From the NCBI GenBank assembly GCA_003116975.1, contig BGKB01000039.1, forward strand, positions 427,509-491,508: DNA of 64,000 nt, written 5' to 3'. The position numbers and the translations under genes are program-made. Under the pieces are notes generated by a model. It was given only the letters and a program-made list of their open reading frames with translations, ran no database searches and was not told where the DNA came from. The DNA comes from Aurantiochytrium sp. KH105 (Eukaryota; Sar; Bigyra; Thraustochytrida; Thraustochytriidae). Positions 50,439 to 59,563 of the stretch are shown piece after piece (the stretch's first letter is position 1; the number at the start of each line of letters is the position of its first letter).

Positions 50439-51992
50439 ATGACCTTTGCTCGCAAGCAACTGCAACTTGAGGGAGAAGTAGACCTACATTTGGCAAGACG
50501 CAAGCGCGGGCGTCGAGAGTCAGGGCTGGGTAGCAAGCGGGCAAAGCGAGCTAGACGCGACAACTCTGAGTTCTGTCGGAGTCGGGCTGTGTCTCGGCCG
50601 AGCAGCTCGTACGTACCGCAAAGGGGCCCCATGTCAGAACACAGCGAAGTCGCAGAGCCGGAGCGTGATCAGGAGCAGGAACAGGACGCTCTTGCGGCAG
50701 TGGCACTGGGCCAAGCGCAAGAAGTCGCGGCGACCCAATTTCCTGAGGCAGAAATTCTGTGGTCCGAGCCAGAGGATGGCGTTGCGCACGAGACAGGACT
50801 CCAAGGCGTAGAGCTCTGGTTCATCCGTCACGGTGAAAGCATCAACAATGCCATTCTGCACCGCTGGGGTGGTCTTGGGACCGTACTGTACCCAGTCCAG
50901 TTTGAGCAGGACCCCCGACTTACAACAAAAGGTCGTGCTGTGGCAGCAATGAATGGAGCCCGTCTTGTGGATGCCGAGCTGGAGTTCGACCTTGTTCTTT
51001 CGTCTGCCATGATTCGTACGATGCAAACCGCGCACGAAATGTTTGTCAAGTCTGGTATTGTCGACCAGTTCTCGATCGTACCTTTCATGTCAGAAATCCC
51101 CCTCTCATGGGGAGGACTCCCAATCTACGAGAATATCCCACGCCGGAGATCACGCCAAATTCGTATTTTACGACGAGAGCACGGAGATGCCTTTGTGGAG
51201 TCGATCGACTGGTCGCTTGTAGGAGGCCCAGAAGGCAGCAACCTCGCCGGTCTCCCCCCTCAGGGGTCCGCCTTTCTTGCGTGGCTCGGCGAACAGACTA
51301 GCGTGCAGGCTCTCGTCAACGAGTGTCGCAGTGACCAAGTCGTTCGTATTGCTGTCGTCACACACTCTAATCTCATGAAGCGGGATCTCGAGCTGCGTCG
51401 CAAGCCTGGGAACAGCGACATTTGGATGTCCACTATTGTTTCAAATGCGGGCCACCTTGAACTCGAGAAAATTATGCCTTGGTATCGTGGTGACGTGGAA
51501 CGTAAAAAGGTCAGCATTGACCGACGCATTAGTAAACGGCGTGCGAAGGCGGCACGAAAGCTGGAAAAGTACCATGCGTACGCAGCGGAGATACAGGCGC
51601 GTCGCAGTCTGTTGACTCGAGAAGCCCGTGGTCGCGATGATGATGCAAGCGACAGCGTCACGAGCAATCAACGAGATGCAGTTGCGGAGGGCGAATTGGA
51701 CGAAGAGACCGAGCACGATGACGACAACGAAGACGACGTCGACGTCGACGACGACGACGATGATACTCTCCAGGGCGATGACGCGGATGATCCATATGTC
51801 GAGGCGAACGAGGACAAGGATGCAAAACACGCTGCCAAAAAACGCGCCAAACACTTTCGTAAGCTTTCAAAGAAGGACCGTAAAGTGCAAGAAAAGCTGC
51901 ACAAGATCGAGAGGAAAACTAGCAAGAAGGTCTCTAAGCTCGAAGCCAAAAAGGCGTCCCTTGATACCTACGATGCCCGCTCACCAGCCTGA
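50439..51992 (+). CDS. histidine phosphatase (phosphoglycerate-mutase-like) with charged tail
   Basis: 517 residues. The branch-1 histidine-phosphatase domain spans about 125-360: WFIRHGESINN with the phospho-accepting His at 131, SSAMIRTMQTA with the second Arg, and VVTHSNLMKRD with the second catalytic His. A basic, RNA-like N terminus (KRGRRESGLGSKRAKRARR) and a C-terminal tail of about 150 residues, first strongly acidic and then Lys-rich coiled coil, flank it. The frame begins at a TTG; ATG 50439 is the first, and ATG 50631 (MSEHSEVAE) is an alternative that drops the basic head. Substrate is unknown. The basic and acidic ends suggest nuclear location, which is inference. Confidence 0.85.
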   Translation: MTFARKQLQLEGEVDLHLARRKRGRRESGLGSKRAKRARRDNSEFCRSRAVSRPSSSYVPQRGPMSEHSEVAEPERDQEQEQDALAAVALGQAQEVAATQFPEAEILWSEPEDGVAHETGLQGVELWFIRHGESINNAILHRWGGLGTVLYPVQFEQDPRLTTKGRAVAAMNGARLVDAELEFDLVLSSAMIRTMQTAHEMFVKSGIVDQFSIVPFMSEIPLSWGGLPIYENIPRRRSRQIRILRREHGDAFVESIDWSLVGGPEGSNLAGLPPQGSAFLAWLGEQTSVQALVNECRSDQVVRIAVVTHSNLMKRDLELRRKPGNSDIWMSTIVSNAGHLELEKIMPWYRGDVERKKVSIDRRISKRRAKAARKLEKYHAYAAEIQARRSLLTREARGRDDDASDSVTSNQRDAVAEGELDEETEHDDDNEDDVDVDDDDDDTLQGDDADDPYVEANEDKDAKHAAKKRAKHFRKLSKKDRKVQEKLHKIERKTSKKVSKLEAKKASLDTYDARSPA

Positions 51993-52095
51993 ACTCTGCC
52001 ATTTTTTCTTTTCCCCATTGTTCCCATTTCTCTTTTTCTTTTCTCATCTTTTGACGTCTTTCTTTTCTTGTCAAACAAATCTTGATCAATAGTCG

Positions 52096-53253
52096 ATGGA
52101 GCTTGCTTGGGCTTTGGCAGCCGCGTTCGGAACGCTCGCGGCGCTTGTACTTGCATTCTGGGTGCTAGATCCGAACCTGACAGCACGCGCTACTGGCGCG
52201 CCCCGTGGCAGCACTCAAGAGGTGGCACGAAAACCATCGGCAGCTGAGCGCGAGGCAGCAACAGAAAGGCCATCTTCTTCTTCTTCTTCTTCTTCTTCTT
52301 CATCTTCATCATCTTCTTCTTCTATCGCGTCGGAGCCTTCTGAGCCGGAGGCAGGAGCCTCGGCACTCGAACTCGAGGCTGGTCTATCCGCACCATCCGC
52401 ACCATCCGCGTCAGAACAGACGCCAGAACAAACACCAGCTTCTGTGTCCGCACAAGCGTCGAAACCAGCTCAAGAACAAGCGAAAGCACCGGCACCAGTG
52501 CCAGCACCAGTGCCAGCACCAGCAGCACCTGAACCCCTTCGATCTCTAGAACAAATCTCCGAGGGAAGCAAGGAGGAGGTCATGGCGACACCGAGCGATG
52601 ACGATGACCTTTTGGACGAGGCACTCGACGAGCTGGACCTGCTCGATGAGGTGGCAGAAGACATGCTTCTCGAAGAGGCTGCAGAAGAGGATTGCGAGTT
52701 CGCGGACAGCGCCAAAAGTACACCAGTGGTGCCAAGCAACAGCATGGCGCAGGCAAACCGGCAGCAGATTGCGACGCTATCCGGCCCGCCCAAGACGTGG
52801 CAGGATACGCTTCAAATTCTTGAACCAGTCGAGCGACTCGAATGGGCGAAGACGATCAGTAAGGACCTCAGCGTGCAAGGCAGCATGCCACCCCAGCCAA
52901 ATTACAGCTCGGCCTACAGTAGTGGTACTGCGGGCGGCAAGTCTTCTGGATCTAAGACTGGAGAGAACGCGGGCGGAGAGAATGCTGTGGCGTCTCTCAT
53001 GAGCGGCAACGTCGTCCTGACCCCGGATTCTCCAGCATCGCTTTTCGCTGCCTGTCTGAAGAAGGCCCTTCTCGCGGTAAACAAGGAATATGTGGGAACG
53101 TTTTCGCCTTCTCCTGAGCTCTTGGAGCATTTTCGCGAGCAGCTTGCGACGGATATTCAAGACCGACTGCAGCACCATTCGGTAGAGCGCGACAATGTCC
53201 TTGCAGACCCGGAAAGGTTCCCTGAGCTTTCTCATCTGCTTCAGTCCTTGTAG
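52096..53253 (+). CDS. membrane-anchored low-complexity protein, unknown function
   Basis: 385 residues. An N-terminal hydrophobic segment (LAWALAAAFGTLAALVLAFW) can act as a signal anchor. Then come a Ser tract from a TCT/TTC array (about 52272-52324), Pro/Ala/Glu-rich repeats with PAPVPAP, and an acidic stretch (DDDLLDEALDELDLLDEV). The C-terminal part from about 230 looks folded (TWQDTLQILEPVERLEWAKT; SPELLEHFREQLATDIQDRL) but I do not recognise it. It starts 103 bp after the phosphatase stop on the same strand. ATG 52096 is the first in frame. Confidence 0.72.
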   Translation: MELAWALAAAFGTLAALVLAFWVLDPNLTARATGAPRGSTQEVARKPSAAEREAATERPSSSSSSSSSSSSSSSSSIASEPSEPEAGASALELEAGLSAPSAPSASEQTPEQTPASVSAQASKPAQEQAKAPAPVPAPVPAPAAPEPLRSLEQISEGSKEEVMATPSDDDDLLDEALDELDLLDEVAEDMLLEEAAEEDCEFADSAKSTPVVPSNSMAQANRQQIATLSGPPKTWQDTLQILEPVERLEWAKTISKDLSVQGSMPPQPNYSSAYSSGTAGGKSSGSKTGENAGGENAVASLMSGNVVLTPDSPASLFAACLKKALLAVNKEYVGTFSPSPELLEHFREQLATDIQDRLQHHSVERDNVLADPERFPELSHLLQSL

Positions 53254-53619
53254 GCCAGAACAGCCAGGAATGGAAACATTTCGGGATTCGCAAGAATGCA
53301 AGCAATTTCTTTTTCCAAAAGTGTCAATGAGCTACAATATACTCATAAAAGTGCTATTTGATGCTCTGTGTGGGATCGGAAGCTCCGGAGGTTTCTCGTA
53401 AATATCTTGTTTGGCAAGGCTTTCAGCAGAGAAGTGTACTTGTGGTGAGTTTTTGTTTTCGGGCACCCAAGGGAACCTTCTCTCCGGCCCGCAACGAAAG
53501 GTCCTTGAAGAGTATCTTCGGCATTGCACATTCATAGCTTGAGTCTCTGCTGCTCAAAGAGATTTACTTTCTCTTCTTCCTCAAAAGAAAATATAGCTTC
53601 TTTGCAAATCTAGTTCAGT
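53254..53619. other. intergenic region between convergent genes
   Basis: 3' flanks of the low-complexity protein gene and the EF-hand gene. No gene or array seen. Confidence 0.6.
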
Positions 53620-55260
53620 CTAGTCTGCCAACGAGACACGTTTGATGTCACAAACCCCTTGTTTGCGCAGCTTGGCCCGAATAATGGGCATGTCCCGTCG
53701 GGAGACTCCAAAATCATCAATGAGTTCAACGACTTCTTGAGAGCCGTCGTTGTGCTCGACGAGTACTCGAATGTTCGAGGTATTTGCACACCACCCCTTG
53801 CCGCCTGAGATATGCCAAGCATTTCGCATCATGAGCTCGAAATAATCATCATCGTCAATACTTGCGGAAACGTCTCGATAGTAGTGGACAAATTCCTCTC
53901 GTGTGACGATTCCATCGCCATTCGTCTCATCGTCTTGCCCAGCACCATTGTCCCACTGAGCAACAAATTCGCGGACAACATCTTCGTGAGTTTTGGTACC
54001 GTCAATTACTTGGGGGTGAAAGCTCGTGTCATAAAAGGATGCAAGTTCCTCAAGCGTCACCGTTCCGCTCTTGTCGATGTCGAGAACCTCATATGCCATG
54101 AGGATCATCTTAAGGCGACGCTTTGTTAAGGGTCCGCGCAAGGCCACGAGAAACTCGTTGAGGCTCACGGAACCATCTCGATTCTCATCCAAATGAGAGA
54201 AGAGAAGATCGACTTGTTCGGCGTCAAGGTCGATACCAAATCTGCCGAGGCCGGTAGAGAGCTCTTTGCGGTCTAAGCGACCGTCCTTGGATGTATCCAT
54301 GATTCTAAATTGGCGACTGATCTCGCGGATTCCATACATTCCATCGGACCCGCCATGGCGTTCGCACACAACTGATTTGATCTTCCGCAAGAGCTCCTTT
54401 GGCTTGGTGATCCGCGAGGGAAGCGTGGTGTGGCTAACGGCTGCCCGTGGGTCTCGTGCGAGTTCAAATGCCCATGAGTAGATATCCCGGGGCGTCCCCG
54501 TCGCGCGCTGCTTGGCAAGTTCGAGCCCACAACTAACAGCGTGGGAAACTAGGGGTCGGTGCGCCGATTCCATGCCCAGCGGAAGGTTGCTCATGCAATT
54601 TTTGAGGGCAAACGCCTCGAGTCCGCGAACAGGCGTGTTTCGGGCCAGAAGAGCCTCCTTAGCGTGCGGGTCGGACACGAGGGCACATTGCGCGGGTGTG
54701 ACGATCCAGTGCGTACGCGGATCGGCGCTGTCGCGTGTAAGCGATACACGGTGCTGCTGGCCATACATGGAACCTTCAGACTTGAGGTAAAATGGCGGTC
54801 CCATCATTCCAATCTTTTCATTCATGACAAGCGCAGGGTTGCAGGCGAGCTGGAAGGGCTGAGAAAAGTGCAACTTGTTGGCCAGATGGCGGTCGTAGTG
54901 GGCGTGTTCAGGGTTTTTCACCTTGGTGATGACGAATGTAGCTTTGGCCATCGGACGTTCGCGATCTTGGGTGTTTTTATCATCCTCGACTCGGGAATCC
55001 TGCGATTCTGCATGCTCAGCGACAACCATTTGCTCTCCTGGCTCGACCTCGGTCCAAATATCTGATGTGAGCCTGCAGCCGCTCATGAGATGTCGGAGGA
55101 CAATGACACTTCCGAAGTCGATCGTGCCATCCTCTGAGTACGCATGCGCCACGCGCTGGTTTCCTTTGGCGACTCGCTCCTGGTGACGTCTTTGTTCACG
55201 CATCTGCAGTTCTTCTGCAGTGTTGGGCATACCCGTGGCATAGAGACGATTGCTCGCCAT
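53620..55260 (-). CDS. EF-hand protein, calcyphosin-like C terminus
   Basis: 546 residues, probably a calcium sensor. Four EF-hands lie at about 322-333 (DTSKDGRLDRKE), 358-369 (DENRDGSVSLNE), 394-405 (DIDKSGTVTLEE) and 443-456 (looser loop, NGDGIVTREE). The stretch FVHYYRDVSASIDDDDYFEL then MMRNAWHISGGKGW is typical of calcyphosin and related flagellar proteins. The N-terminal 300 residues contain FGSVIVLRHLMSGCRLTSD and other beta-rich segments of unclear family. The C-terminal 55 residues after the EF-hands are also unassigned. Flagellar location is suggested only by resemblance. The ATG at 55260 is the first of the frame, and no intron is seen. It is divergent from TTC5. Confidence 0.85.
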   Translation of the reverse strand: MASNRLYATGMPNTAEELQMREQRRHQERVAKGNQRVAHAYSEDGTIDFGSVIVLRHLMSGCRLTSDIWTEVEPGEQMVVAEHAESQDSRVEDDKNTQDRERPMAKATFVITKVKNPEHAHYDRHLANKLHFSQPFQLACNPALVMNEKIGMMGPPFYLKSEGSMYGQQHRVSLTRDSADPRTHWIVTPAQCALVSDPHAKEALLARNTPVRGLEAFALKNCMSNLPLGMESAHRPLVSHAVSCGLELAKQRATGTPRDIYSWAFELARDPRAAVSHTTLPSRITKPKELLRKIKSVVCERHGGSDGMYGIREISRQFRIMDTSKDGRLDRKELSTGLGRFGIDLDAEQVDLLFSHLDENRDGSVSLNEFLVALRGPLTKRRLKMILMAYEVLDIDKSGTVTLEELASFYDTSFHPQVIDGTKTHEDVVREFVAQWDNGAGQDDETNGDGIVTREEFVHYYRDVSASIDDDDYFELMMRNAWHISGGKGWCANTSNIRVLVEHNDGSQEVVELIDDFGVSRRDMPIIRAKLRKQGVCDIKRVSLAD

Positions 55261-55677
55261 TTTTCCTCCTTAGGTTTTGCGTTTAGCTTTTCCTCGAGAT
55301 TAAAGCTACGCGTGAGGACCGAGGGTTGGAAAGGAAGAGAGCTAGCGGGGTGACCCAGAGCTCAATTTGCTCTTTTGTTTCTAACGTTCGCCATCGCCCA
55401 AATGTGTGACGATTCCCTCGAGTGAGACGCGACGATCCGTTGGGTTCGCCGTCGACATTGTTTTGGAGCTAGCTAACGGCCGGCCGAGAAGGCGGTCGAG
55501 AAGAAGAGGGACTCGTTCGAGGGCGAGCATCAATCGGAGAATCGGGCGCCGCGGAAAACCCTTCGGACCGAACGCGCTTCCCAGGCGGCGCAGATACAGC
55601 TAAGGAGACGGACGCGCGGCGTCGGAAGCTGCTGCGGCTGGCCTTGCGGTGCTCACGCGTGGGTGGACAGGGTCGCG
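55261..55677. promoter_or_regulatory. shared intergenic region of divergent EF-hand and TTC5 genes
   Basis: 417 bp, GC-rich toward TTC5. No recognised promoter element and no array. Confidence 0.45.
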
Positions 55678-57090
55678 ATGGAGGGGACGCTTGCGAGCAA
55701 GAACGACCGGGTGAGCCACCTCGCAAGCCCCGCGGAGAAAACAGGGCTGACAAAACAGGGCGTGGCCAGGGAGGAAGACAACGACAATGAGGAAAAGCGC
55801 TGTGCGCAAGACCAACTCGATGACGCAGAAACAATGATTTTGAAGGCCGATGCCCTCACGGCCAAGCCCGTGCCATCATCGCCTGCGCCCGAAACAGGTC
55901 CAGAAACGTCGCCTGGAAAGTCTGACGCGAAGGCGGACGAGGAAAACAGCAAGGAGAGTTTCCTCACGAAAGCTGAGGCCCTGCTCCTCAGTGTCGCAAG
56001 CGACGCCGCGGGTAATTCTGCGCAAGAGCCTCGCGTAAACAAGGCGCGACGACTTTTCCTCGAGGCCCGCATCCGTGCGTTGCGCGGAGAGCAAGGTTCG
56101 TCAGAGCTTTTGTCACGGGCCGTGAAGCTAAATCCACGCAATGCCGATGCTTGGAACCACCTTGCTGAGGCGCTGTGGCGGGATGGGAACCTCAAGGAGG
56201 CGCGCGACTGCCTGTTGTCTTCATTGGAGCAAGGTCCTGAGAAGGCCACGCTACGAAACTATTCCATGCTTTTGCGCAAGCTGGACGGTACAGCCAAGGA
56301 AAAGGCAGACAATATGACAGAGAGTCTGGCTCGCGCAAAGGCGGCAGTGGCCCTTGACGTTGGCGATGCGGAGTCATGGTACGTGCTCGGCAATACATAC
56401 ATGGCCTACTTTTTCGCCCTTTCGCACGACCTTCGAAACCTCGAGGCTGCACTCAAGGCTTACCGTCGAAGTGAAGACCTAGGCAGTGGAGCTGCGAATC
56501 CGGACCTTTATTACAACCGCGCCCAGGTTTTCACTTTTCTTGAGAATTTTCCATCTGCCGTGTCTGATTACGAGCGAGCGCATACGCTTGATGACACTCT
56601 TGGAGCCGCCAGCCGAGCGAGGGCGCTCCGAGACAGAGTCAAATCACTTGCGCTTGCTGTGGAGCGCAAGGGCCGCATTAAACCAAAGCGTTTGGTGGCT
56701 CTTCAGGGCCAGCTCGCGCGGTCAAGTTCTCCAGATGATGCGCTGCGTCTGAGTGACCTGAAGGCAGAGCAAAACACTGACTCCAAGCTCGAGATTATGA
56801 TTCTTTCCAACGCGAGCGTGCCTGGAAGCCCACCGGCGACTTTTATCGCGCTCGATCGCAACGGGCACGTTTTCGCGGTCTCGGTGTTCCATCTCGACGA
56901 TACAGCGCAAACCCGGCTCGCGGGTTCACGCGAGCGCATTGTGCTCTGCAATCCTCTTTTTCGTACGGTCGAGCTCGATGGCGTGTCGTACCCAAGCGTT
57001 CAGATCCAACATCCTGCTCAAGTGCTATTGAACGGCACTGCGCTGGAGTCGTCCTTTGCTCACGCAACGCTAGCTACCTCAACCATCTGA
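55678..57090 (+). CDS. TTC5: TTC5 (tubulin autoregulation factor/STRAP-like)
   Basis: 470 residues. TPRs span about 110-315, including NPRNADAWNHLAEALWRDGN, AESWYVLGNTYMAYFF, LEAALKAYRRSEDLG and NPDLYYNRAQVFTFLENF, matching TTC5 closely. After VERKGRIKPKRL comes the C-terminal OB-fold-like domain (ATFIALDRNGHVFAVSVFHL). In animals TTC5 recognises the nascent N terminus of tubulin on the ribosome and triggers decay of tubulin mRNA when free tubulin is high; it also acts as a p300 cofactor. The first 100 residues are charged low complexity. The frame opens at a GTG; the first ATG is 55678. The stop codon lies within the first copy of a minisatellite. Family call is good. Confidence 0.85.
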   Translation: MEGTLASKNDRVSHLASPAEKTGLTKQGVAREEDNDNEEKRCAQDQLDDAETMILKADALTAKPVPSSPAPETGPETSPGKSDAKADEENSKESFLTKAEALLLSVASDAAGNSAQEPRVNKARRLFLEARIRALRGEQGSSELLSRAVKLNPRNADAWNHLAEALWRDGNLKEARDCLLSSLEQGPEKATLRNYSMLLRKLDGTAKEKADNMTESLARAKAAVALDVGDAESWYVLGNTYMAYFFALSHDLRNLEAALKAYRRSEDLGSGAANPDLYYNRAQVFTFLENFPSAVSDYERAHTLDDTLGAASRARALRDRVKSLALAVERKGRIKPKRLVALQGQLARSSSPDDALRLSDLKAEQNTDSKLEIMILSNASVPGSPPATFIALDRNGHVFAVSVFHLDDTAQTRLAGSRERIVLCNPLFRTVELDGVSYPSVQIQHPAQVLLNGTALESSFAHATLATSTI

Positions 57091-57324
57091 TCTGTGATCT
57101 GATCTGTGATCATCTGATCTGTGATCTGATCTGTGATCATCTGATCTGTGATCTGATCTGTGATCATCTGATCTGTGATCTGATCTGTGATCATCTGATC
57201 TGTGATCTGATCTGTGATCATCTGATCTGTGATCTGATCTGTGATCATCTGATCTGTGATCTGATCTGTGATCTGATCTGTGATCTGATCTGTGATCTGG
57301 TCTGTGATCTGATCTGTGATCTGG
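57084..57324. repeat. GATC-rich minisatellite (27-bp and 12-bp units)
   Basis: Tandem units of 27 bp built from CATCTGATCTGTGATCTG plus nine more bases give way to 12-bp GATCTGATCTGT units near 57265. About six long and several short units are present. The first unit contains the TTC5 stop codon. Confidence 0.92.
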
Positions 57325-57999
57325 TCAAATCCGATCTGATCAGGCATCGCATTGCATCGCATCGCATCGCATCGCATCGCATCGCATCGCATCGCATCGC
57401 ATCGCATCGCATCGCATCGCATCGCATCGCATCGCATCGCATGCGCGCGCTCTACCGTCACTCCTTCTGTCTCACTGGTCAGTGAGCACCAACGAGTGTG
57501 ACGCTCCACGAATGAGTGAATCAGCGCTCTCAACGCATCGTCGGTGCGACTCTTATCAAAAAGTAGACTAGAACTACCATACATGGACCTAGTATGCCAT
57601 CGGGTCTTGTAAGGAGAAAAACATTTTCTCAACGTGTGTTCATTCATCAAAAAAGCGAACTTCCTCAATCAGCAAAACCTCTTCACAGGCAAGCAGCAAC
57701 GACAGCGGTGTCGGCGAGAACAGCGACGGAGAAGACGGCACGTACTTGACGAGCAGCACGAGCTGCAAAGACGTGCTCGCGCGTCTGTGTGCTGGCAGAC
57801 AGAGCTTTCTTCTCCCTTCTTCTTTTTTGTTTGTACTTCAAGCAAGGGCGAAAGCAAGCAGAGCAGAATTGAATTCATTCGCTCACCATTGAGAGCGATT
57901 CATTCCACCTTTTTTTTTTTTTTTTTTTTCAAACTCAGCGCCATCCATTCACCAAATTAAAGAAGTGAGTTTCTTTGCTGAGACTTCTTCACTCTCGCC
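57091..57999. other. intergenic region dominated by repeats
   Basis: Contains the two minisatellites, then about 460 bp of unremarkable sequence and a T run of 20 bases (57910-57929) just before the next gene. The 202-codon minus-strand frame through both arrays is an artefact of their periodicity. Confidence 0.6.
57344..57442. repeat. GCATC pentanucleotide array
   Basis: About 19 units of GCATC with one T variant near the start. Confidence 0.95.
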
Positions 58000-59196
58000 A
58001 TGGAAAATGGTATTGTCCTCGAGGAGACGAGCTTTGCAACGCTGGACCCAGTGTGCTCTACGGTCGTTGTTCGCGGAAAGGGAAGCGATTCGACGGCTTT
58101 GTACGGCGGCACGCAAGAATCAAAGAACGTTTTACGAGAAAGCGCAGACACATCCGCATCGCCAGGTTTAGAGTCATTGCGTGTGGCGCTGCATGCCGCA
58201 CCGAAACAAGCCTGTACGGAACTGCGCGAAGCGCTTGCGTTGTCAAGCAGTCTAGGTCACTCCGGAAATATGTCTAGTATTGAAGCCTTTCTTCGCCACC
58301 TCTCTGCGGTTAACATTCGGCTGGCAGATCGTGATCTTTCAGACCTCCGTCGATGCGCATGTCTTCGCGACGTAGAGGAAACTCTCGCTCAAGTTGCCAA
58401 ATCACACTCACAGACGACGCGAGTAGACCGGTCGTGGACGGAGAGAGCGCGCCTTGGCAGGCCTTGGGCGAGCAAGGACGCCGAGAATCTTGCCAAGGTA
58501 CCTTTCGAGAGTGCAGATGAGACTGGTGCGTTTTGGGTGCGTCCGCAAAGTAAAGCACGTCGTCGGTCCAGCACGGCTCCGCAAACGCCACGCGTTCTGC
58601 GACGAAAGTCTTCCATGACGCCCACCACGATATCTGGAAGACCACAGACAGAACAATCCTGCTCGCGCAAGAGATTGCCGCGATTTATCGGCGGTGTACC
58701 AAGAAGGTCAACCATTTGCGGTCCCGAGGCTGTCCAGGAGTTGGAGCTCTTGTATCTTCGTTTAGACCACGAGCGTCCTCCCCAAAGGAAGCAGCTCAAG
58801 GCTTTGGAGGCCCGCGCGCAAACGCGGCCTGGTACGCCCGAGTTTTTGATTCAGGCGAAAACCAGTGCAAAGACCTACTCGGGTCGAGCTCGCGGCTCGA
58901 TCACGCGACCTGGAACGCCGTCCTGGTCGCATCACATCCCATCACGGCAGACGACTCGAGGTACAGATATTGAAATAGGCAGTGAGGCTCCGACCTTGGA
59001 GGCGACGAGTCTGATTGATGCTTCTCGAGACTTGCATCGACAGCTTCGTTTAGAAACTAAGGCACACAGTCTGGCAGCAAGTGCTTCGGAAAGCGCAATT
59101 CGGTCACAATCTCTCGTCATGGCGTCAGGAAATCGATGTCGCATGAAATCAATGAGCGGCAGTGCGTATGCACAGGTTCCTGATGAGATTCGATAA
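58000..59196 (+). CDS. basic Ser/Thr-rich protein, unknown function
   Basis: 398 residues. No domain is recognised. Residues 95-130 may be helical (IEAFLRHLSAVNIRLADRDL). The centre and C terminus are basic and Ser/Thr/Pro-rich, with repeated RPGTP motifs (RPGTPEF, RPGTPSW) and RRRSS/RRKSS sites that look like kinase targets. The ATG at 58000 has a GCC-ATG-G context. Microtubule- or cytoskeleton-associated proteins often look like this, but that is only a guess. A T run of 20 bases lies 70 bp upstream. Confidence 0.65.
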   Translation: MENGIVLEETSFATLDPVCSTVVVRGKGSDSTALYGGTQESKNVLRESADTSASPGLESLRVALHAAPKQACTELREALALSSSLGHSGNMSSIEAFLRHLSAVNIRLADRDLSDLRRCACLRDVEETLAQVAKSHSQTTRVDRSWTERARLGRPWASKDAENLAKVPFESADETGAFWVRPQSKARRRSSTAPQTPRVLRRKSSMTPTTISGRPQTEQSCSRKRLPRFIGGVPRRSTICGPEAVQELELLYLRLDHERPPQRKQLKALEARAQTRPGTPEFLIQAKTSAKTYSGRARGSITRPGTPSWSHHIPSRQTTRGTDIEIGSEAPTLEATSLIDASRDLHRQLRLETKAHSLAASASESAIRSQSLVMASGNRCRMKSMSGSAYAQVPDEIR

Positions 59197-59563
59197 TTCA
59201 TAGATATATGTATCTGCTTTGCCCGCCCATTCCTGACGTAAAAGGTAGGGATTTCTCCGCCTCCCTCCCAAAGACAAACGAACGAAGCTGGCCAATAAAA
59301 AAAGAAAATTCTGGATAAGAGATCGACGGATCATCGGATTGAAATGATGGATAAATGGATGTGTAGTTACAGCGTGACAGAAAGAAGACAAGAAGGCGTT
59401 GCACTGCAGGGCGCTGAAGAAGAGAAGAGGAAAGAGAGAATGAAAAAAGAAAAACGAGCGCCTTGCATCGATCGCATTGCTCGAGGCAGGTCAACATGAA
59501 TGGAGAAGATCGTCCTCGTGATGTGATGGATGAAACACGAAGCTTTCAGCGAAAGCAAAGCTT
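59197..59563. other. intergenic region between convergent genes
   Basis: 3' flanks of the basic protein and the RING-CH/FHA gene. No gene seen. The RING-CH/FHA frame ends within AAAAG-GTAAAA, which resembles a splice donor, so a last exon could lie here. Confidence 0.5.

Noticed and set aside
57084..57324. Regular repeats resembling a CRISPR array
   Set aside because: Units are directly adjacent, without unique spacers, and the DNA is eukaryotic.
57344..57442. GCATC array as a possible telomere-like repeat
   Set aside because: It is internal between genes, not G-rich in the telomeric sense, and about 100 bp long.
57060..57668. 202-codon minus-strand frame with repeated ITDQ and MRCDA peptides
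   Set aside because: It is produced by the periodicity of the 27-bp/12-bp and GCATC arrays, begins at a non-ATG codon and overlaps the TTC5 end.
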